In this document: piece after piece, positions 1 to 7,137 of the stretch
Position numbering within the stretch: the stretch's first letter is position 1
Layout of the letters: every line of letters starts with the position of its first letter
Source of the DNA: Thermotogaceae bacterium
GTDB lineage: Bacteria > Thermotogota > Thermotogae > B21-G9 > HyVt-16
NCBI GenBank assembly: GCA_011043375.1
Contig: DQYP01000225.1
Location: forward strand, 1-7,526
Reading direction: 5' to 3'
DNA length: 7,526 nt
Position numbers and translations under genes: made by a program
Notes under the pieces: model-generated
What the model was told of the DNA's origin: nothing
Database searches by the model: none
What the model saw: the letters and a program-made list of their open reading frames with translations, nothing else

Positions 1-2
1 AG

Positions 3-92
3 ATATGTAAAGCGGAAGAGGGAGTAGAAATACAGAAAATCTTGGATGCAATATACGAGAGTGCAGAAACCAGAAAATTGGTAACTTTTTAA
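3..92 (+). CDS. C-terminal end of a probable Gfo/Idh/MocA-family oxidoreductase (5' part outside window)
   Basis: An open frame runs from the window edge to a TAA at 90-92 and encodes 29 residues. The ending contains DAIYESAETRKLVTF, which resembles the usual C-terminus of Gfo/Idh/MocA NAD(P)-dependent sugar dehydrogenases, where a helix of the form AxxxSAxTGxxV precedes the stop. In such proteins this tail belongs to the C-terminal substrate-binding domain, and the nucleotide-binding Rossmann fold would lie upstream, outside the window. An intrinsic terminator begins 18 bases after the stop, as expected at the end of a transcription unit. Family members oxidise sugars, inositols or glycosides, which would suit a neighbour of a sugar importer, but this link is inference. 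With so few residues the family call is a resemblance; that a coding region ends here is more secure. Confidence 0.55.
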   Translation: MCKAEEGVEIQKILDAIYESAETRKLVTF

Positions 93-109
93 TGATGACA
101 TAGAGATTC

Positions 110-143
110 AACACCAGAGGTATATCATACCTCTGGTGTTTTT
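110..143 (+). terminator. Rho-independent terminator after the oxidoreductase gene
   Basis: A perfect 14-bp stem pairs AACACCAGAGGTAT (110-123) with ATACCTCTGGTGTT (127-140) around a 3-base loop. The last bases of the stem and those after it form a run of five T (139-143). It faces the plus strand and closes the oxidoreductase transcript. Read from the minus strand there is no T-run after the stem, so it should act in one direction only. Confidence 0.93.
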
Positions 144-154
144 CATTAAAAAAT

Positions 155-161
155 AAGGAGG
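155..161 (+). promoter_or_regulatory. Strong Shine-Dalgarno sequence without a matching start codon
   Basis: AAGGAGG matches the anti-Shine-Dalgarno core exactly, but the ATG at 163 is only 1 base away and is followed directly by TAA. At normal spacing (9 bases) in the RNase H frame lies ACG at 171, which is not a standard start. The site therefore serves no recognisable conventional start codon. It could be left over from an earlier start of the RNase H gene, drive a non-AUG start, or be chance. Confidence 0.55.
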
Positions 162-178
162 CATGTAAAAACGAATTG

Positions 179-229
179 TCGAAACTTTTCGAAACTCTCA
201 GGAAAATTTGTGAAAACTTTAGAAACTTT
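179..229 (+). repeat. Phased GAAA-type decamer repeats with a small palindrome
   Basis: GAAA begins at 181, 191, 202, 212 and 222, giving steps of 10, 11, 10 and 10 bases. Most copies continue into CTTT or ACTT. The first copy forms a palindrome, TCGAAA-CT-TTTCGA, at 179-192. The stretch spans the 5' end of the RNase H gene. The regular helical-turn spacing could bend DNA or present repeated protein sites; it may equally be a small tandem duplication that has drifted. Confidence 0.5.
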
Positions 230-803
230 CTGTATAAAAATGAGATTGGATGATCTTGGAAACATAAAATTCTATATCAACAAAAAATTGCAAATAAAAT
301 TGGTGAATGAGAATCTAACCAACGATGCCTTTGAGAAAATTCTGCTTCTGTGGGAGATTTTTCGAAAAGGTGAGGGATACTTGAAGGGAATTCATGTCTT
401 TGTGGATGGTAGTTTCATGAACGGAAAAATAGGATATGGTTTTTTGATAATTAAAGATAGCAATATATTAAAGAAATCATTCGGGAGAATCAATGACAAC
501 CGTAATGTTGAACATTTGAGGTTGAAAAATGTGCTTGGGGAAATTAAAGCAATCATCAAAGCTCTGAATTTCTGCAAACTCAACAAATGGAAAGAAGTAT
601 ATCTCCATTACGATTACGAAGGTTTAAAAAAATGGGCTACTATGGAATGGAGAGCCAACAATGAGATAACCAAAAAGTATCAGAATTACATTTCCAATAT
701 CTCAAAAGAACTTAAAATAAATTGGATCAAAGAAAAAGCTCACGGCGATTCGATGTTGAATGCCTTCGTAGACAAACTCGCCAAGAAAGCAACAAAATTG
801 TGA
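210..803 (+). CDS. RNase H-fold protein, RNase HI/viroplasmin-related group
   Basis: The 197-residue product has a type I ribonuclease H domain over roughly residues 61-195. The acidic active site is complete: Asp66 in FVDGS, Glu111 in GEIKA, Asp135 in HYDYEG and Asp188 in FVDKLAKKA, with the usual flexible-loop His at 178. The segment DYEGLKKWATMEWRAN is characteristic of the bacterial RNase H proteins often annotated as viroplasmin or reverse-transcriptase-like. The predicted role is cutting the RNA strand of RNA-DNA hybrids in the cytoplasm. Residues 1-60 do not look like the hybrid-binding domain that often precedes this domain; they are Lys-rich and unrecognised. The start is the GTG at 210, the first standard start in frame after a stop at 147, with a modest AGGA 6 bases upstream. 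ATG at 240 (codon 11) is an alternative. The frame is open back to 150, so the protein may once have been longer. No convincing promoter lies between the upstream terminator and this gene. Confidence 0.85.
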   Translation: MKTLETFCIKMRLDDLGNIKFYINKKLQIKLVNENLTNDAFEKILLLWEIFRKGEGYLKGIHVFVDGSFMNGKIGYGFLIIKDSNILKKSFGRINDNRNVEHLRLKNVLGEIKAIIKALNFCKLNKWKEVYLHYDYEGLKKWATMEWRANNEITKKYQNYISNISKELKINWIKEKAHGDSMLNAFVDKLAKKATKL

Positions 804-810
804 ATTGTAG

Positions 811-1650
811 TCAAAAACGTTTAGGTTTGAGTATCTCATTCAAGTTCTCCAAATGTGGATTAAGCCTTTCTTTAATGTGGAATAAAACAGCCTTGTAGAG
901 TATATCAATTATAACCAACTCACCTATCCTGCTGACAGAAAAATCGCTGGGATGCTTCTTACCAGCAGCACAATAAAGTGAAACATCTGCCACTTTGGTT
1001 ATTGGCGAATCTATTCCTGATGTTATGGCCACAGTCTTTGCACCAGAATCATGCGCTACCTGCAAAGATTTCACGATATCTCTTATCATTCCACTGTGGC
1101 TTATACCGACAACAACGTCATTGCTTGCCAAACCTGCAGCGACCATTACTTGAGCATGAGGATCCACGTAATGAGCCGAATGAAAACCTAAAAGAGCGAA
1201 TCTCAAGCTTGCATCTTGCGCCAGTGCCCCTGATCTTCCAACACCGAAAAACAACATTCTACTTGAATTCAAAAGGATTTTAACCGCAGAATTGAGAGAA
1301 TCAAAGTCCAACAATTCATGTGTATCTTTTATAAGATTTGAATTCTCTATGAAAATACTTTCGATAAATTCATGGAAGTCTTTTTTATCAGATGTTGATA
1401 CTATTTCCTCTTTTGGAAAACTGAGTTCGCGCGCGAGTATTATCTTGAAATGCTGATATCCATTGAATCCCAATTTTTTGCACAGTCTGTATATTGTCGC
1501 TTCACTTGCACCACAATGTTTCGCAAATTCAGTTATACTATAATGTATAACATCATCCGGTCTTTCTAAAATATAACTCGCTGCTAATTTTTCAGAACCA
1601 CTCAATGAATTGTAGATGCCCCGAAGTTTAGCTAATATCAATTTTCCCAT
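811..1650 (-). CDS. RpiR-family transcriptional regulator (HTH plus SIS phosphosugar-binding domain)
   Basis: This 279-residue protein has the usual RpiR length and layout. Residues 1-77 are the HTH_6-type DNA-binding domain, beginning with the typical SLSGSEKLAASYILERPDDV pattern; the helix-turn-helix is near 38-60 (SITEFAKHCGASEATIYRLC). A SIS domain follows at about 120-255 with the phosphosugar-binding signatures GVGRSG (136-141) and ISHSG (183-187). RpiR proteins sense phosphorylated sugars and repress or activate sugar-use genes. Here it is last in the importer operon, 12 bases after the ATPase stop, so it probably controls this operon and itself. The ATG at 1650 abuts its own GAAGGG, which is too close; TTG at 1641 (codon 4) has better spacing and may be the real start. 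No terminator is visible after the TGA at 811, and the gene converges on the RNase H gene 7 bases away. Confidence 0.93.
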   Translation of the reverse strand: MGKLILAKLRGIYNSLSGSEKLAASYILERPDDVIHYSITEFAKHCGASEATIYRLCKKLGFNGYQHFKIILARELSFPKEEIVSTSDKKDFHEFIESIFIENSNLIKDTHELLDFDSLNSAVKILLNSSRMLFFGVGRSGALAQDASLRFALLGFHSAHYVDPHAQVMVAAGLASNDVVVGISHSGMIRDIVKSLQVAHDSGAKTVAITSGIDSPITKVADVSLYCAAGKKHPSDFSVSRIGELVIIDILYKAVLFHIKERLNPHLENLNEILKPKRF

Positions 1651-1662
1651 CCCTTCTTGGAT

Positions 1663-2760
1663 TCAAATCAATGCTTTACCATCAACGGTAGAGAATAAAT
1701 GAACCTTTCCAAGATCCATGTACATTTTGAGATTTTCCCCTTCTTTTATTTTAACATCTCCGGGCAATTTTGAGACTATTCTTATGCCCTTGAAATCAAG
1801 ATGGACGATGGTGTCAGAACCCAATCTTTCGGTAAAATACACTTTTCCTTCTATTGCCTCAAATTCAGTCGATTCTTTGTCTTTTTCTTTGTGAATATCC
1901 TCAGGTCTGATTCCCAGTATCAATTTTTTATTATCATCATTTTCAATCTTTTCTGCCAAATCCTTGGGCAATTTAATACTCAAATCCTCATTTCTCAGAA
2001 ATAGTACATTATCTTTTCTTATAACCTCGACTTCCAAGAAATTCATCTGCGGTGAACCTATGAATCCTGCTACAAAAATATTGGCTGGTCGGTGGTATAT
2101 ATCCTCAGGTGTACCAAATTGTTGTATCACGCCATTATGCATTACTGCTATCTCATCTCCCATTGTCATTGCCTCAACTTGATCGTGAGTGACATATATT
2201 GTGGTTGTACCTATACGTTCCTGTAGTTTCTTTAATTCACTTCTCATAGAAACGCGTAACAATGCGTCCAAATTCGATAGTGGTTCATCCATTAACAGAA
2301 CGGCTGGTTCCAGAACAATTGCCCTTGCCACCGCTACTCTTTGTCTTTGACCACCTGAAAGTTGTGCGGGATATCTATTCAAAAGTTCCGAAATATTCAG
2401 TGTATCAGCTGCCCATACTACTTTTTCTTTGATTTTATCTTTGTCATATCCTTTTATTCGCATTGGATAAGCAATATTTTCATAGACTTTCATATGAGGC
2501 CAAACAGCGTAACTTTGGAAAACCATTGAAACATTCCTGTTTCGTGGCGAAAGATTGGTAACTTCAACAGAATCAAAGAAAATCTTCCCATCGGTTACCT
2601 TTTCAAGACCAGATATGCATCTCAATAAGGTGGTCTTCCCACATCCTGAGGGACCAAGAAGAACCACGAATTTTCCATCTTTTATTTCAATATCTATACC
2701 GTTCAAAGCTTTGACATTTCCAAAATATTTTTTTAGGTTTTCTATTTTAACTCTTGCCAT
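1663..2760 (-). CDS. Sugar ABC importer ATPase, MalK/UgpC type
   Basis: This 365-residue protein powers the importer by hydrolysing ATP on the cytoplasmic face. Motifs appear in order: Walker A GPSGCGKT (36-43), Q-loop Gln82, signature LSGGQ (134-138), Walker B VLLMDEP ending with the catalytic Glu159, D-loop SNLDA (162-166) and switch His192. After about residue 235 comes the regulatory OB/TOBE region of CUT1 ATPases, with GIRPEDI (283-289) and a final DLGKVHLFSTVDGKAL stretch. Length and layout match MalK, UgpC and MsmK. The ATG at 2760 is preceded by GGAG that overlaps the TAG stop of the upstream permease, with about 9 bases of spacing. This cluster carries its own ATPase, so it need not share one with other sugar importers. 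The substrate cannot be read from the ATPase. The alternative name UgpC is only a family label; nothing here points to glycerol-3-phosphate. Confidence 0.97.
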   Translation of the reverse strand: MARVKIENLKKYFGNVKALNGIDIEIKDGKFVVLLGPSGCGKTTLLRCISGLEKVTDGKIFFDSVEVTNLSPRNRNVSMVFQSYAVWPHMKVYENIAYPMRIKGYDKDKIKEKVVWAADTLNISELLNRYPAQLSGGQRQRVAVARAIVLEPAVLLMDEPLSNLDALLRVSMRSELKKLQERIGTTTIYVTHDQVEAMTMGDEIAVMHNGVIQQFGTPEDIYHRPANIFVAGFIGSPQMNFLEVEVIRKDNVLFLRNEDLSIKLPKDLAEKIENDDNKKLILGIRPEDIHKEKDKESTEFEAIEGKVYFTERLGSDTIVHLDFKGIRIVSKLPGDVKIKEGENLKMYMDLGKVHLFSTVDGKALI

Positions 2761-2772
2761 TTTATCACTCTC

Positions 2773-3570
2773 CTACTTCAAAGATATTCCCCACATACTC
2801 ATTAAATATTTACGTGTAAAAAATATGAAAGTCATTGCTGGTATAGCCATAATAGTACCAGCTGCAAATTTAAAGTAATCAGGAGATGTCATCGCTGTGT
2901 TCAAAATCTGCGCGGGTAAGGTTCGATTGACAAAAGTCAAAATCGATGATATGAAAACTTCATTCCAAGACATTATAAACGCGAAAATTGCCGAAGCAGC
3001 AAGACCTGGCAGAGCCAAAGGTAATGTTATTCTCATAAACGCACCGAATCTGGAAAGGCCAAATATCATGCCAGCTTCTTCATATTCCACTGATATTCCC
3101 GAAAGGATACTCGTAGTTATAAGGACTACGAAAGGTAATATGAACGAAGTATGAGCCAAAGCAACACTAAAAAGTGTATCACTTATTCCCAGCTTCAAAT
3201 ATATCATTATCAAGGGTACAGCAATTATAAGCGTTGGAAATGAACGTGTCAACAGTATACTCAATCGTATGGCATTTTTCCCTGGAAATACATATCTCGT
3301 TAACACATATCCTGCAGGTAGTCCTGTCAAAAAACTCAATCCTATTGCCATTCCCGCAACCTGTAAGCTATTCAAAGTAGCACGCCAACCATTCAGGACA
3401 ACAAAGAGCTTATACAAGTGATCGAGGGTCAACTTCCGTGGTAATATCCTATTTTGATTATAATAATCCTCTGAAGGTGTCAAAGATGCCAAAACAATTA
3501 AGACAACCGGGGTTAAGAACCAAACAATTACTAAGATTGAAACAAACACAATGAATACTTTCTTTATCAT
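2773..3570 (-). CDS. Sugar ABC importer permease, MalG type
   Basis: This 265-residue inner-membrane protein is one half of the transmembrane channel. It has about six hydrophobic segments: near residues 5-28, 68-92, 104-125, 133-155, 186-207 and 234-252. The cytoplasmic EAA loop that docks to the ATPase lies around 164-184, with EEAG, Gly171, Ile181 and LP at 183-184. A short N-terminus followed by a long external loop (about 29-66) is typical of the MalG/CUT1 type. Its ATG overlaps the TGA of the preceding permease gene in the sequence ATGA (3567-3570), which implies translational coupling. AAGGTGG just upstream serves as its ribosome binding site. It pairs with the permease encoded immediately upstream in the operon. 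Confidence 0.95.
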   Translation of the reverse strand: MIKKVFIVFVSILVIVWFLTPVVLIVLASLTPSEDYYNQNRILPRKLTLDHLYKLFVVLNGWRATLNSLQVAGMAIGLSFLTGLPAGYVLTRYVFPGKNAIRLSILLTRSFPTLIIAVPLIMIYLKLGISDTLFSVALAHTSFILPFVVLITTSILSGISVEYEEAGMIFGLSRFGAFMRITLPLALPGLAASAIFAFIMSWNEVFISSILTFVNRTLPAQILNTAMTSPDYFKFAAGTIMAIPAMTFIFFTRKYLMSMWGISLK

Positions 3571-4433
3571 TTTTGCCCACCTTCCAGCTCTTTAGATCTC
3601 AGAATGGATATATAAAACCAGCTTATAGCAAGTGAAACACTCGCGATAACTATCGCATAAGCACTGGACATGTGTGGGTCATTCACATTGTTGTGCCAAT
3701 AATATGCTTCTCCAGCCAATATCAATATATCTCTTCCTGCAAGTAACCACACTACACCGAATATTTGAAAGGCAAACAACGTCCTTATCAACAAGGCTGA
3801 CATTATAGAAGGTTTCAACAAGGGAAGAATGATTTTTCGCAGTTTCTGCCAATTTGAAAAGCCAAAGACATCAGCAGCTTCAAGATATTCTTTGTTTATA
3901 GATTGAAGGCCCGCCAGAATTATCACAAAAACCAGTGGAGTTGCTCTCCACACTTCCGTTAAGACTATAATCCAAAATTCTCTGTTCTGAAACATGTAAC
4001 CAAAAAAATACAATGGCCTATCCAAGACCCCCAATTTTAAAAGTATTTTATTCAAATACCCTGTGGGAGCGAATATGTTATAACTCATTAAAGCCGCCGA
4101 GACATCACTCAACGCAAGAGGAATAGAAATTATATACAGAATCAGTGAGTATCCCTTGAATCTCATATTGACAAACAATGCCAAAGCAATTGCAAGTACC
4201 AATTGAAGAGGAACGATTATACCTGTGATCAATATTGTGTTTTTAAGTGCTTTCCAAAAATCACCAGTATCCATGAGTCGCTGAAAATTTCCAAAGGTTC
4301 CTGACTCACTGGTGAAAGCCAATATAAAGGTTTGAATCAAAGGATAACCAAGAAAAGCTATTAGATAAACTATTGTTGGTAAGAGTATCAAATATGGAAA
4401 GGCATCTTTTCTATATGTCAATATTCTCACCAA
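3567..4433 (-). CDS. Sugar ABC importer permease, MalF/UgpA type
   Basis: This 288-residue inner-membrane protein is the other half of the channel. Hydrophobic segments fall near 13-40, 64-90, 96-118, 152-175, 210-232 and 257-278. The EAA loop is at 185-204 (EAADVFGFS, then IILP), matching the family pattern. The protein is short compared with E. coli MalF and lacks its large periplasmic insertion, as is usual for CUT1 permeases outside enterobacteria. The start is uncertain: no ATG is in frame. TTG at 4433 follows AAGG with no gap, GTG is at 4430, and TTG at 4421 (codon 5) has GGTGA about 5 bases upstream. I consider the 4421 start quite plausible; it would give MTYRKDAFPYL. A strong hairpin lies directly upstream and may reduce expression relative to the binding-protein gene. 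Confidence 0.93.
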   Translation of the reverse strand: MVRILTYRKDAFPYLILLPTIVYLIAFLGYPLIQTFILAFTSESGTFGNFQRLMDTGDFWKALKNTILITGIIVPLQLVLAIALALFVNMRFKGYSLILYIISIPLALSDVSAALMSYNIFAPTGYLNKILLKLGVLDRPLYFFGYMFQNREFWIIVLTEVWRATPLVFVIILAGLQSINKEYLEAADVFGFSNWQKLRKIILPLLKPSIMSALLIRTLFAFQIFGVVWLLAGRDILILAGEAYYWHNNVNDPHMSSAYAIVIASVSLAISWFYISILRSKELEGGQK

Positions 4434-4448
4434 CCTTGAATTTGAGAT

Positions 4449-4478
4449 AACCAGGGGCTTCGATCAAAGCCCCTGGTT
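4449..4478 (-). other. Intercistronic stem-loop between binding-protein and permease genes
   Basis: A perfect 12-bp stem pairs AACCAGGGGCTT with AAGCCCCTGGTT around a 6-base loop, in the 52-base gap between the binding-protein stop codon and the first permease. On the transcribed minus strand it is followed by ATCTCAAATTC and not by a T-run, so a full terminator is unlikely. Similar hairpins after binding-protein genes, as in the E. coli malE-malF gap, protect the upstream message from 3' decay and make the binding protein more abundant than the permeases. That role is inferred here from position. Confidence 0.85.
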
Positions 4479-4485
4479 CAGAGTT

Positions 4486-5757
4486 TTAAAACAATGAAGC
4501 ATCAGGTTCTGGAAGTGGTGCACCTGTTTCCTTAAAGATCTTTCTGATTCTTTCACCTAATTCTTTAAGTACTTTAGCTGGATCCTCATTTTCCAGGACT
4601 ATCCTTCTGAATGCCATTCTGTATGTTTCCGTGAATTCTCCACCTTTTGCACCCAATCCCGGTATGAATGAAACAAGGGAATCTGGGGTACTTGCTTGAT
4701 TAACCACACCTTGTGCAAGTATTTTTAATGCTCCTTCAGGTATTATTCCAGAAGACTCTTTCACCACAGGGAAGAATCCAACCTTGTTCAATATCTTCAC
4801 CTGAACCTCTGGACTCGTCAAATAATCTATTAACTTCACAGCTTCATCCACGTTGGGAGCATTCTTAGGAATACTCAACCCAACAAGGACTATTATATAA
4901 CCTCTCCCCATAGGACCTGCTGGTGAAGGAACAACCACAAAATCGTTTGGTTTTTCGATCATTGCGGTTTTCAACCTTGCAGTATGATCCCAAGCGATCA
5001 AAACTTCTCCTCTGAGAAGTGGCTCATCAAGAGCACTCCAAACGGAACTACCAGGATGTACATATTTAAATAGTTCCTTCAGGTAATTCCACATCTCAAT
5101 GGCCCTGACACTATCGAATTTGATCGCTTGCGCTCCAGTAAACGAAGGATAGAGATAACCATGGAGAAATCTGTGCCACAAACCATTCGGTCCAATTGGA
5201 AATCCCAATCCAGGTTGTCCGGTCTTTTCTTTTATATTCTTTGCCCATTGTAAAAGTGCATCATAGGTCCATTTGTTGGTACCATTTATAACATCTTCTC
5301 TTGTTAATCCCTTTGGAAGGTATTCAAACGCCTTTTTGTTGACCGCCATCACGTAGGTTGCTTGAAGCCATGGGATAAACTGTTTTATTCCATGTGCGTA
5401 AGCATACTTCTCGAGTGTTTCAATAAATGTCCTATTCTCAAATTGGAGGTCACTCAAATCACTGAGAAATCCTTTTGAACCGAGAAGATCGATACCTCCT
5501 TGAAGATCTCCAAACAGATTCACTGAAACCTTTCCTGTCCTTTGTTCAGCTTCAATTCTGCTTGAAGCCTGCTCATAAGTCAGAGGTAAAAACCTGACCT
5601 TCACGTCATACATTTTCATGAAATTAGCAAGCAAATCTCCTTCCATAAATTGTCTTTCCGCTGCTGGATGCATCTGAGTAGAAACAAAGTTCACCTCAGC
5701 CAATGTTAGAAGACTTGTAACCAAAATCATTAATAACACTAAGAGTACTTTCCTCAT
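4486..5757 (-). CDS. Sugar ABC importer substrate-binding protein (SBP_bac_1 family)
   Basis: This 423-residue protein captures the substrate outside the inner membrane and delivers it to the permeases. Residues 1-20 form a signal peptide: MRK, a Leu/Ile/Val-rich core, then likely cleavage after SLLTLA. There is no lipobox cysteine, so a soluble periplasmic protein is predicted. The C-terminal half carries a typical family-1 signature, DEAVKLIDYLTSPEVQ (304-319), and the segment GEVLIAWDHTARLK (250-263) fits the central region where such proteins read a small polar motif. Several aromatic residues near 190-245 (Trp194, His195, Trp223, Trp240) could line a sugar site. The ATG at 5757 has AAGGGGGG 6 bases upstream, a strong but unusually G-rich ribosome binding site. 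The gene starts 27 bases after the glycosyltransferase stop. The specific sugar cannot be decided; maltose-like oligosaccharides, trehalose, glycerol glycosides or polyols are all possible. Confidence 0.93.
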   Translation of the reverse strand: MRKVLLVLLMILVTSLLTLAEVNFVSTQMHPAAERQFMEGDLLANFMKMYDVKVRFLPLTYEQASSRIEAEQRTGKVSVNLFGDLQGGIDLLGSKGFLSDLSDLQFENRTFIETLEKYAYAHGIKQFIPWLQATYVMAVNKKAFEYLPKGLTREDVINGTNKWTYDALLQWAKNIKEKTGQPGLGFPIGPNGLWHRFLHGYLYPSFTGAQAIKFDSVRAIEMWNYLKELFKYVHPGSSVWSALDEPLLRGEVLIAWDHTARLKTAMIEKPNDFVVVPSPAGPMGRGYIIVLVGLSIPKNAPNVDEAVKLIDYLTSPEVQVKILNKVGFFPVVKESSGIIPEGALKILAQGVVNQASTPDSLVSFIPGLGAKGGEFTETYRMAFRRIVLENEDPAKVLKELGERIRKIFKETGAPLPEPDASLF

Positions 5758-5784
5758 AGAATTCCCCCCTTACTAAATGGTAGT

Positions 5785-7137
5785 TTAAAAACCACTGAGC
5801 AGCTCATAAATTCTCTTTTCCAAAACTTCATATGACAAATATTTCTCACCCAACTCGAAATTCTTTTCTACTCTCTCGTAATACTCTTCACTCGATTTTA
5901 AGACCCTTATAGCCTCTTCAGCGGCTGAAATTATCTTTTCCTCCGGAATCTCAATGTGTTCCAAACCTTCCGAATCGAGAACATGATTGTATGTTCCACC
6001 TAAACTTATTACTGTGAATCCCAATGGTTTAATATCAGTGATATAGACTGGATACTCGAAAACAACCATACTTTTCTTTGAAAATATTCCTTCCAAAAAT
6101 TGATTTCCCCAACCTTCCAAAATGCTTGTATAGGTTATCATATCGGAGATGGCATACATGTCCCAAAGTGAATAAAGCTTTTCAGAACCCCTTTCAACGC
6201 GTTTTGCACTCATAATGGAATTGCACCATTTTATCTCGACATCTTCTTCTCTTGCAACTTTTTTTAAAAAATCCACATATCTTCTCTCAGCTTCTATCAA
6301 CCCTGGCACAATCATGACTATTTTGTCATTTTCTCCAAAGCGTTTTCCATTGTAAAGTTTTCCATACAATTTATGACGTCTTCTATTGACTTCACCGACT
6401 ACCTTGATAGCAATTTCTATGGCCTTCCTCTCGGTGACTCGTGTTGCATGTAAAAAAACAATGTCGTTTTTAGAAATGCTCAATCTATCCCTCAAATCTC
6501 GATTGAACTCATCTATTTTCCAAAGGGGCTGTTTGAAATCGAAGACATTTGGAATCACGGTGGAATCTATATTTTTTCTTCTTTTCAGCTCATCTCGCGC
6601 AATACTGTTTATAACGATGTGTTTTATATTCTCATCCTTTGGAGGGAAGTAACGCTCTAAGCATCTTTTTATGAATCCACACGTTGGATTAGACATATAA
6701 GGTCTTTCCCAGTAAAAATCATGATTATGGGCAATTGTTTTAATCTTGTGTTTCTTTATGATATTTGTAAGTGCTATGGCAATTGGTATTCCTATCCCAA
6801 GTGATAAAATATTGTTTGGTATCAATAGATCGATCTTACAATCCTTGATCACCTCTATCATTTTATTTTCTATTACATTCGCTTCCTTCAAGATCTCATT
6901 GACAAATTCTGAATCGCCTTTGAAATTTTTCAAATCTTTGAACGAATTATAAACGAACTTTTGAAACCTTTCACTATGCAAATTCATCTCCGGAATGTAT
7001 ATTTCTCCATAGTCTGAAGAACCCGATATGAAGAACACCGTATGTCCTGCTTTTTCTAAAACTTCTCGCCATTTTTCCATTTCGAGTGATACTCCATCAG
7101 TCTCTCCCACTCTGTAATGCATAAGTCCTATGTTCAT
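5785..7137 (-). CDS. GT4-type retaining glycosyltransferase
   Basis: This 450-residue cytoplasmic protein has a two-domain GT-B layout. The N-terminal acceptor domain starts at the first residues (NIGLMHYRVGETDGVSLEM), where the loop after the first strand carries DGVS in place of the common GGVS. A conserved HNHDFYWERP stretch lies at 137-146. The donor domain begins around 195 (IPNVFDF). ATRVTERKAIEIAI (231-244) holds the basic residues expected to hold the donor phosphates, and an E-x7-E pair is at Glu341/Glu349 (EGWGNQFLE). All are GT4 hallmarks. The opening is reminiscent of enzymes making mannosylglucosylglycerate-type solutes in Thermotogota; I cannot confirm that without alignment. 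Trehalose synthase (TreT) is another GT4 enzyme found with sugar importers, but the N-terminus differs. It is the first gene after the promoter. The ATG at 7137 is preceded by AGGGAGAG, with 9 bases from GGAG to the start. Confidence 0.88.
   Translation of the reverse strand: MNIGLMHYRVGETDGVSLEMEKWREVLEKAGHTVFFISGSSDYGEIYIPEMNLHSERFQKFVYNSFKDLKNFKGDSEFVNEILKEANVIENKMIEVIKDCKIDLLIPNNILSLGIGIPIAIALTNIIKKHKIKTIAHNHDFYWERPYMSNPTCGFIKRCLERYFPPKDENIKHIVINSIARDELKRRKNIDSTVIPNVFDFKQPLWKIDEFNRDLRDRLSISKNDIVFLHATRVTERKAIEIAIKVVGEVNRRRHKLYGKLYNGKRFGENDKIVMIVPGLIEAERRYVDFLKKVAREEDVEIKWCNSIMSAKRVERGSEKLYSLWDMYAISDMITYTSILEGWGNQFLEGIFSKKSMVVFEYPVYITDIKPLGFTVISLGGTYNHVLDSEGLEHIEIPEEKIISAAEEAIRVLKSSEEYYERVEKNFELGEKYLSYEVLEKRIYELLSGF

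Noticed and set aside
208..238. Promoter-like TTGTGA and TATAAA near the RNase H start
   Set aside because: The 19-base spacing is long, and initiation would fall after both the GTG and the ATG start candidates.
176..253. TTG-started frame of 25 codons downstream of AAGGAGG
   Set aside because: Spacing to the Shine-Dalgarno is 14 bases, the frame ends inside the RNase H gene, and the peptide shows no recognisable pattern beyond the decamer repeat.
978..1283. Plus-strand open frame of 101 codons opposite rpiR
   Set aside because: It is antisense to a clear RpiR-family gene, has no ribosome binding site and encodes no recognisable protein pattern.
4398..4421. TTGACA on the minus strand inside the first permease gene
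   Set aside because: No -10 hexamer at suitable spacing; it is part of coding sequence.
4449..4478. Intrinsic terminator splitting the operon
   Set aside because: On the transcribed strand the stem is followed by mixed sequence with no T-run, and the genes on both sides belong to one importer.
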